Assembly (NCBI GenBank): GCA_010909165.1
Contig: MU008182.1
Location: 434,001 to 498,000, forward strand
Source: Anthoceros angustus
Taxonomy: Eukaryota > Streptophyta > Anthocerotopsida > Anthocerotales > Anthocerotaceae
DNA: 64,000 nt
Direction: 5' to 3'
The position numbers and the translations under genes were made by a program. Shown in pieces: positions 57,270-64,000 of this stretch. Position 1 is the first letter of the stretch. Each line of letters opens with the position of its first letter. The notes below the pieces were generated by a model that ran no database searches, was not told the DNA's origin, and saw only the letters and a list, made by a program, of their open reading frames with translations.

Positions 57270-60200
57270 GTCCCATTGGTTACTGTCGTTACTCATGATG
57301 TATTATATTGCCCACATGGCGCACCGCTCTCAATGCCCATTCGCATTTACCATTAATCATCGTCTTCCACGACCAAAGATTGCCTTGTGCATCCGGGAGG
57401 GAGGAGACAATAGACTATAACCTGCAAACCAATCACCATACATGATTTATTCCACTTTCACGCGTGACTCGAGTAGCGTGCGCAAAGGGTGACTTGTCAT
57501 GTCGGTCAGCGGTATGGGCGGGCACTATTGCGTGTGACATGGGAAGTACACGTAGTGATCAAGGATGAAGGACTTTCCCATCCCAATGTTTAATTACGGT
57601 AAGCATATGTCCCCACATTGTGAGGTATAAACCGTCCCTGCTCACACGATGACTACTGTGCCCCAAAGACGGCAAGAGCCAAGGGACGATGACCCTCCAT
57701 ACCAGGTCCTTGATGGCCGACGAGGGGAGAGCAACCTCCCATCCATCATCCTCGATGGCCATCGTCATTGACAGGGAATTGCAGCCCTTGTCCTTAATGG
57801 CCATCGTCGGTTTCCACCACCAGGCAACAATAATGTGCACACACTTCTGCAATGATCCACAAACAGACACAGGTCAGGCAGCGGAAGGCGGCGGTTTTGA
57901 CTTATGCGGATTCCACAAACACTTTAGCTGCAGCATGGACTTGTAGGTAGGCGAATAGGGCCAAAAAGTGTTCACATCCGGCCTCACGAACCCCAGCCAT
58001 ACCGTGTGTGGTCACGAACACCATGCCCGCACCATGTGGAAGGAACCACCTCGCCACCGAACGGCAAGTCCCCACGAGGATAGCCACGATGAGAGCTGCT
58101 CCACGCCATGAGGCGGTGACACCGCCTCCAACCTTTGCAAAGGATCCTTGATGGCCATCAACGATTTCTAGTTGTGCACGAAGATGGAGACATGAACACA
58201 CGCCTCGTGGTGCGAACTACCACTCCACGCCCATTTAGGTTTCCGACGGAAGCTAGCTCGGCATACGTCAACATGTCCGTCATACATGGCATAAGGTAGC
58301 AGGAGGCGCTGCAGGCATGTTTCATGAAGGCAGCTCGCCGCGGTGCGAGGATGACCAAGAGAAAGGTAGTAGCGTGAAGCGAGGGCAAGGTGGTGACATT
58401 TAAAGCGGACCACCACCTTCTGACCTCTTGTGCCCCAGGCCACATCGGGTTGCGGATGAGAGGATCTTGAATTTCAAGCTGTCCTTACATGTGACAAACC
58501 AAACATGGCGAGCTTTGATGGTGCCGTCGATACATGATTCTTTGGTAAATGCAATGAGTGTGAAATGGCCGCGCCATAAAGGAGCGGAATGCGAAGTTTG
58601 TTTTCATGTCTCCTAAGGGCTGGAAATCCTTTGCGGCAGTGCGGCGCCATAGTGACGTCAGAGCCGTCACCCTAGCATGGTGCCGGATGGCGTGAATACA
58701 TTATCGTTACGCCATGTGACGCATGATTGGTGGAGAGCGAATGGGAGTCTCGACGATGGACATCATTATCTAGGAGAACGGAATTGGCATATATGGCAAA
58801 TTCACATACGGACGGTCCTTCATTCATGGCATAATGAAAGGGGCATTTAGTTTGCTTGAATGGCTCTCACGTGCCACCCACCGTCCTTGCACAATGGTGT
58901 AGATGTTGATATAGATTATTAAAATGGAGCAGTAGCGTCATCGGTTCAAACGACCTTGACGTGGCATGTTTTCTTCCATGCCATGAGTTTTCAATTATTC
59001 TAATGGCTTGCACCCACCTTCCTTGGACCATGGTGGAGGAGAATTTTATTTGAGAGAAAGGGAACCATTGTCCTTGGTTCATGGCGGTTGTAAGATGGCC
59101 ATGACCTTGTCATGGCATGGCACTTCCTTGGTCATCGGCCACTCGAAATCGCATTGCAAACACTTGTCCTTGGGTCACGAAATGGTCATAAAAAGCGGGG
59201 ACTATATATGGCATGCATGGAGGAATGGCATCGTGGACAAGGAAGGTTTCGTGTTTGTGCACCGTGCACAAACATGAAATAGCAGAGGAAGGTGGCATGG
59301 CAAGGCAAGGAGCCATGGCATGGCATGCCACGTAGTCCCCCTTCTTGGATGGAAGCACGGCGAAGGATGGTCCTAGCGCGGCAAGTGAGGTGGGCACGCT
59401 GGAGAATGCGGATTCAACAAGTGGAGGGTGGATGATCATCGCGTGGGCGGGCGGCGAGAGAGGTGTCGGGTCTTTGGAGGGGAGCAACTTCCAACAGTGG
59501 AGTCTGCGCCAAAGAGGAGGACGATCTTGAGAAAGCGGCCGCAAGGGAGTGGGTGTCTCTAATAGGTGGGAGCTAACTGGGCTTGCTGCGGAGAGAATCC
59601 AAAACTTTCGGAGGAGGAATCGCCAGGCCGTGACATCGGGAGGAGGAGGAATTTGGCGTGAGTCAGGAGAAAGAGGACTGGTGATCGGGAGGAGCATGGT
59701 GGTGCTGCCCAAGAGGCCGACCGTGTGGTGGCGAGAGAGAGGCCATTGGTCTTGTGGACCTTCTCGGTGGCGATGGATAACCCCAACAACGTGGGAGGAG
59801 GATGCCTGTGGAGGGGCTGCGCCACAGGAGTGGAGGCGGTCTCTGGAGGAGGCGGTTGCGGAGGCGGGCCAAGGCAGCGTGCATATGATGGTCGGGAGGC
59901 GGTGAGGAGAAGGACACCGGTGGCGCAATGATGGGGAAAGCGCAAGCAGGCGGATGTGGAGATGGCGGATGATGAGGTGGAGACGACATACCGACTACAT
60001 TGCCACTACCTGAAATTGGAGAATTGATGGAGCAGTTGGCCGGTAAGCCACTAGACGACGTCATTGCCGTGTTGTGCGGTGCATGGTGGAGTGTACATGG
60101 CGTGAGCGGTTATGCGATGGAGGTTGGGTGGAGAATGAGGAGTTGAGGTTGGTGCGGCGTGGTGATATGTAGGACGTGAGCTCTAAGTGATGTGTGTGCA

Positions 60201-60880
60201 TGACTGCGGGGAAGAAGGAAGGAAAGCGGTGGAAGGTGAAGGCCATGTCGAAGGAAGGCAGATACTAGTGGAGAGAAGGAAGATGGAGGAAAGGTGGCAA
60301 GCAGGCGTCACCGTCAAGTGATCTTGGAGGCAACGTAGATGGTGGGGAACCCGGATGTGGGAGCGAGCTGAGAGATGGTGGGGAACGGATGTGGGAGCGG
60401 GAGCACTGGAGAGATGGTGGGGAACTGGATGGATGAGAGAATGCGGAGCGCATGCCGACGTAACTGGAAAACAACCGTGGCGGTGGGCCGTTTGTGGAGG
60501 GAATGTGAATGTTCGAGCCATTTTCTTGCGACTGGAGTCGCCAAGATGCGTGGTGGACCGGTGATGGTCAATCGGCAACAAGCAGATGGAATTGGTATTC
60601 CCACCTTTATAGCCTAGCATTTACAGGGTCCTTCGCCGTGAAAGTGGTGATTGAGGCCTGGATAGGTCTAGGAAGTTGTGGAGGAACCACGAAAACAATG
60701 GTGTTGGTCGAAGAGTCACCAAGTGGCGTCAAGACGCCTTGCCATATCACTTGGAAGACGTACATGTTTGTAGATAAAGCCAATTGCATCGGTGGCAACA
60801 AAGCCACCGATCTTTGAAAGGGATAGAGGACGCTTGAACTGTCCAAAATTCCAATTAATTTGTCAATAAAATCAAACACT
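57270..60880. other. Interior of the transposon, no gene supported
   Basis: Mixed-composition DNA. ATGGCC and GGCATG words are frequent, and the minus strand between 59,300 and 60,600 is pyrimidine-rich, which opens long overlapping frames (for example 59,928-59,110). None has a domain I recognise. Confidence 0.4.
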
Positions 60881-61085
60881 TATATATGCAAGGTATGAGA
60901 GTGACGTAAGGGTTAGCACATATATTATTATATAAACAAGTCTTGATGCCTATATACATATATATGTATACAAAGAGGCATATAAATACACTAATATAAT
61001 AGAAGTATAACAGATGGATGTGTACATATATGTACACATACTTATGTCTTGAAGCCTATATACATATATATGTATACAGTATATG
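60880..61085. repeat. AT-rich tract with duplicated TATATACATATATATGTATAC
   Basis: The palindromic block CCTATATACATATATATGTATAC occurs twice, near 60,949 and 61,056, embedded in TA-rich DNA. Confidence 0.7.
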
Positions 61086-61694
61086 CAAAGGAGGTAAAAA
61101 GGAAGGAAGGACAGCCCCAGGGAGAGGTCCTTGTAACAAGCAAGTTGCAAGAGGAATAGAGGAAGAGTATAAAATGGTTGTGATAGGGAGGTCCTTCTCA
61201 CGGTCATGATGGAGGAGGAGAAGTGAAAGAGTATAAAAGGGTGTGATAAGGGGCAATAAATAGCGAGGTGAGGTGAGAGGAGAGACCAAGCATTGTGTTA
61301 AGATGGGGTGAGAAGGTGGATAAGAAAAGGACACCTTGAACACCAAGCCACCATAAAGTGTTGCAATTTTGAAGTGGTACATGAAGTGAGAGACCAAGCA
61401 TTGTGTTAGGATGGTGGGAGAAGGAAGAGAAAAATGGACCAACTTAACACCAAGCCATCAAAACATGTTGCAAGTTGGAAGTGTTACATAAAATTGCAAC
61501 ACGCAGTAATAAGGCGGTGGGAAATTATTAACAATGCTTGTGAGAGAGGGGTGTACCCGGAAGGGGAGGTGGGAAGAGAGAGTGCAGTTCGTGTTAAGAT
61601 GGTCGCACCAAACGGGACGTAACTAACAAACTTAATACCAAGCCTCCAAAACATGTTGCAATGTGGAAGTGTAACAAAAAATTGCAACATCCAC

Positions 61695-61724
61695 TGTAAC
61701 ATAGGGTGCCCTTTTCTAGTAGGG
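61695..61724 (-). repeat. Right terminal inverted repeat, 30 bp
   Basis: Reads TGTAACATAGGGTGCC... and ends CTAGTAGGG. It is the exact complement of the left end and is followed by the ATG duplication. Confidence 0.92.
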
Positions 61725-62010
61725 ATGGCACATACTCGGGCAGATCACCACCAAACCTGCCATCACATCAAGTAAGCGGCCACCATGGCACATACTCGGG
61801 CAATTCACCACCAAACCCGCCATCACATCAAGTAAGCGGCCACCATGGCACATACTCGGGCAGTTCACCACTAACCCCGCCACCACATCAAGTAAGCGGC
61901 CAGCATGGCACATACTCGGGCAGTTCACCACCAAACCCACCACCACATCAAGTAAGCGGCCACCATGTCACAAACTCGGGCAGTTCACCACCAACCCCGC
62001 CACCACATCT
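61725..62010. repeat. 60-bp minisatellite, right part
   Basis: Nearly five exact 60-bp periods of CCACCATGGCACATACTCGGGCAGTTCACCACCAAACCCGCC...AAGTAAGCGG. Because 60 is divisible by 3, a plus frame stays open across it with a 20-residue protein repeat, but nothing else suggests translation. Confidence 0.92.
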
Positions 62011-62115
62011 CTATGATGCCCGACGCCACCACATTTCTATGATGCTCGACGCCACCACATCTCTATGATGCTCGACGCCACCACATCTCCACATGCCACC
62101 ACATCTCCATGATGT
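62005..62115. repeat. 26-bp tandem repeat
   Basis: The unit CTATGATGCTCGACGCCACCACATCT is repeated about three times, then decays. It adjoins the 60-bp array. Confidence 0.8.
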
Positions 62116-62757
62116 CCAATCGACCACCAACCCCGGCCACCACAACAAATCCTGTCATTCCATCACAGTGCCTGCATACAAGCAACCTGCCTCACAGTGC
62201 ATGCATACCACCAGGTCTACCACACATGCAGCAAGTTCTGTGGACAAGAAATAGAATGGCAAACCAGTGCACCATCTCTGCACAGAGCGCATGCATCTTC
62301 CACACACCACAATCAAACACATGGACTTCCACGCCAAAAAGCCAACATCTGCATGCAGCATCAACTCAGATCATAGAGAGTAAGAGCAAGTGCTCTGGTT
62401 CCCTACCAGCCTTCACTCCCACAAGGAGAAACAGAACTTGCTGGAGAACAACAAACAAGCTGACCTGTTTGTAAGCAGCAATCATTGCACACTCATTGCA
62501 GCAACCCTTGACCTTCAGAAACATCCTCCGCATATTCCAGCAGGAATAACAAACATTTGCACACATCTGCTGCAAACACGATATCTTTCGAAGGGGGTGA
62601 ATATCCGAAACCCCTTCTATGACATGGAAACCCTCTTAGCACATTCCACACAGTCCTGAAATATGCGTTTTGCCTCGTTTTCAAGAAAGGTCGACCGTTT
62701 TCCATCGAGTAGTTATCATGAAAACCTGTTTCCAACACACAAAGACAACAAATCCAA
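62116..62757. other. CA-rich spacer, no gene
   Basis: Open frames occur on both strands without domains or splice support. Confidence 0.4.
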
Positions 62758-62787
62758 GCGAAGGCGCCGGCCGGCCGGCGCCTTCGC
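62758..62787. repeat. 30-bp perfect palindrome
   Basis: The 15-base arm GCGAAGGCGCCGGCC is followed directly by its exact reverse complement. The centre is an FseI-type GGCCGGCC, unlike the GGCATGCC centres elsewhere. Confidence 0.95.
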
Positions 62788-62893
62788 GCTGAGGAAGAGG
62801 AAAATGAGATCATCAATTGCCTCACTACAGCGGGTCCAAAAGTTATTACGAACACGAGAAGAAGCACATCTAGGTGCCTACAGAACCGTAAAC

Positions 62894-63352
62894 CTACTCT
62901 CTATGACTAACTTGTGACTCATCGGGTGCTAGAGCGGACTCCGAATCCATCACGATGACCAAATTTCGAATCCGCTCCAGTTCCCGTTCATCAAAGCTAT
63001 CGTTCTCGCCCAAAGCCCTTGAGTCTTCGTTCAGTCCTCGCCAGTTTTGGTCTTCAGCCGACAAGCAAGAAACCACCTGCGCTTTCAAAGAGTCCTTCTC
63101 GTTGATACACACCTCCTTTGCCCAGAATTGCGCAAGCCCTCTGCGGTGGGCCTCTAATGTCAATTCTTCGTCAGCATTTGGCAAAACCTCATACCCATGG
63201 ATCCGTTGTGGAATATATCCTGCACACCTCAAGTCAGCCTCAATAGAGGGGCATGCTAGCGCCCTTAAATGGCCGTGCCCATGCGCCCATAAAATCAACA
63301 AGAAGTTTTTCATGCCTCTACAGGACTCGAACCCTGACCTATTCAGGCACAT
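62894..63352 (-). pseudogene. Methyltransferase element, copy 4, C-terminal remnant
   Basis: The minus-strand frame contains CPSIEADLRCAGYIPQRIHGYEVLPNADEELT and AQFWAKEVCINEKDSLKAQVV. These match the segment just after the AdoMet motif in copy 3 (LSIEGDKRCAEFIPQHVHGYEVLP; SQFWAKEVCVSEKDFGKAQIV). The AdoMet motif itself is gone, replaced by a tRNA-like sequence upstream. The acidic tail (GLNEDSRALGENDSFDE) is kept. Confidence 0.72.
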
Positions 63353-63385
63353 ACTGTTTCCAAACCACTTGAGTACCTATCCTAA
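63313..63385 (-). other. tRNA-like sequence (tRNA pseudogene or SINE head)
   Basis: The minus strand has a perfect B box GGTTCGAGTCC (63,333-63,323) and an A-box-like TACTCAAGTGG (63,375-63,365) at tRNA-like spacing, with a short T-arm stem CAGG/CCTG. The acceptor ends do not pair, so it is not a functional tRNA gene. It abuts the truncation point of copy 4. Confidence 0.45.
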
Positions 63386-63457
63386 ATTGAAACATATTAG
63401 AAGCACTAATTATTTATTTTATCAATGGCAGCCCAATGAGGAGAACATGCATGGGGA

Positions 63458-63600
63458 GGGCGCCGGCCGGCCGGCGCCCATGTACAAGGCTTGTTGGGGA
63501 AGGCGCGGCCGGCCGGCGCCCATGTACAAGGCTTGTTGGGGAAGGCCGCCCATGTACAAAACTTGTTGGGGAAGGCGCGGCGGCCGGCGTTCTCTTTATG
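63458..63600 (+). repeat. Palindrome-spaced tandem repeat
   Basis: The unit CATGTACAAGGCTTGTTGGGGAAGG occurs three times (63,479, 63,521, 63,551). The units are separated by progressively altered forms of a GC-rich palindrome; the first (63,458-63,479) is a 22-bp perfect one with arm GGGCGCCGGCC. Confidence 0.85.
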
Positions 63601-63844
63601 GATGTGTATATTGAAACTCCTCTCATGCCATGGTTGCACACATTTTCAAAAACACCTATGGACCTATTTTCATTCATTCATTCATACTGTACTATGTGTA
63701 GCTTCGTTCTCGAAGAATATATGGGCATGTTCGGTACCCAAAAGCGTGAAGCATAGCATTACTTTGAGGCTGTCGTGAAATAGACATGTGTAAGTAGAGG
63801 TTTTGTTCACCAAACGGTCATCCTCTATTATGAGTTCAACTTGA

Positions 63845-64000
63845 CGGCGGAAACATTTGTACGCTGTGGATAAGAAGGCAATCAAGAATAACTTAATTGA
63901 ATTGCGAGGATTTATTCAACCAGCGAGTCAAAGTGCCACCGAGGATAGTGAAGATGATGGTCATGATGCCGTGCCCAACGAAGATGATGGCGTGGAGTCT
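63845..64000 (+). other. Open frame running off the window, acidic
   Basis: 52 codons follow a TGA and are open to the edge. They read KKAIKNNLIELRGFIQ, then an acidic Ser/Asp/Glu stretch (SEDDGHDAVPNEDDGVES). No Met is present, so it would have to be an exon. It may be part of a gene or element beyond the window. Confidence 0.25.

Larger units (their letters stand above)
54255..61724. mobile_element. Complete CACTA-like (EnSpm) DNA transposon, 7.47 kb
   Basis: Both ends carry the same 30-bp terminal inverted repeat, starting CCCTACTAGAAAAGGGCACC and ending in GTTACA. A 3-bp ATG duplication flanks it and the empty site can be reconstructed. The CTACTAGAAAA core resembles the CACTACAAGAAAA ends of plant CACTA elements, and a 3-bp duplication fits that superfamily. 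Subterminal zones (54,285-54,560 and 61,230-61,694) hold many copies of GTTGCAA, AAGTGTTACA and TTGTGTTAAGATG in both orientations, as expected for transposase-binding arrays. No recognisable CACTA transposase was found, so it may be non-autonomous or very divergent. Confidence 0.82.

Noticed and set aside
59110-59928. 272-codon minus-strand frame in the transposon
   Set aside because: Pro/Ser/Arg-rich, with two other frames open over the same segment; no domain and no neighbour support.
63313-63385. Functional tRNA gene
   Set aside because: The internal boxes fit, but the acceptor stem does not pair and the anticodon arm is not convincing.

Overview
The window looks like nuclear DNA of a streptophyte (green plant lineage), most likely a repeat-rich streptophyte alga of the Chara type. 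The intact genes are plant-type: the second plastid SecY (SCY2), a glucose-6-phosphate 1-epimerase, a plant eEF1B beta subunit, an ABC1 kinase and an ankyrin/BTB protein. Several have short introns with canonical GT/AG borders. The species call is an inference; the plant affiliation is well supported.

Layout. 1-7.2 kb is a gene island: the 3' part of an ankyrin-BTB gene (+), the 8-exon epimerase (+) and an intronless SCY2 (-). 7.7-34.5 kb is a mosaic of decayed mobile elements: a frameshifted Mutator-like transposase, a Copia-type LTR with Met-tRNA primer site, two copies of an unassigned element separated by an odd high-GC stretch that ends at the only N, a decayed Copia polyprotein (-), CATG/GC-rich palindrome tracts, the longest copy of an element carrying a bacterial-type DNA methyltransferase, and a retrotransposon gag fragment. 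35-39.8 kb is a second gene island: an intronless ABC1 kinase (+) and a 7-exon eEF1B beta gene (-) whose stop codon is split by the last intron. 40-46 kb holds GC-rich and satellite DNA. 46.3-52 kb holds a tandem duplication of about 2.46 kb carrying two further methyltransferase-element copies. 52.4-54 kb holds a possible RING/RGG gene (-). At 54,255-61,724 a complete CACTA-like DNA transposon (30-bp inverted ends, 3-bp target duplication) sits inside a 60-bp minisatellite. 62.8-63.6 kb holds a fourth methyltransferase-element remnant (-), a tRNA-like sequence and GC-rich palindromes.

The most interesting system is the repeated element in four copies (27.8-31.2, 47.3-48.5, 49.8-51.95 and 63.35-62.89 kb). 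Its coding remnants show a beta-class N4-cytosine/N6-adenine DNA methyltransferase layout (DVPxGF catalytic-loop motif, then a WDKTN and EYVIVG block, then a C-terminal AdoMet motif D-x-CAGSGT). The longest copy also has an upstream ParB/sulfiredoxin-like block (GGNH, VYCGLT). The copies and their surroundings carry many 14-30 bp perfect or near-perfect palindromes built on GGCGCCGGC..., and these differ between copies at otherwise alignable sites. A link between the palindromes and the encoded proteins is only a hypothesis. All four copies look frameshifted or truncated.
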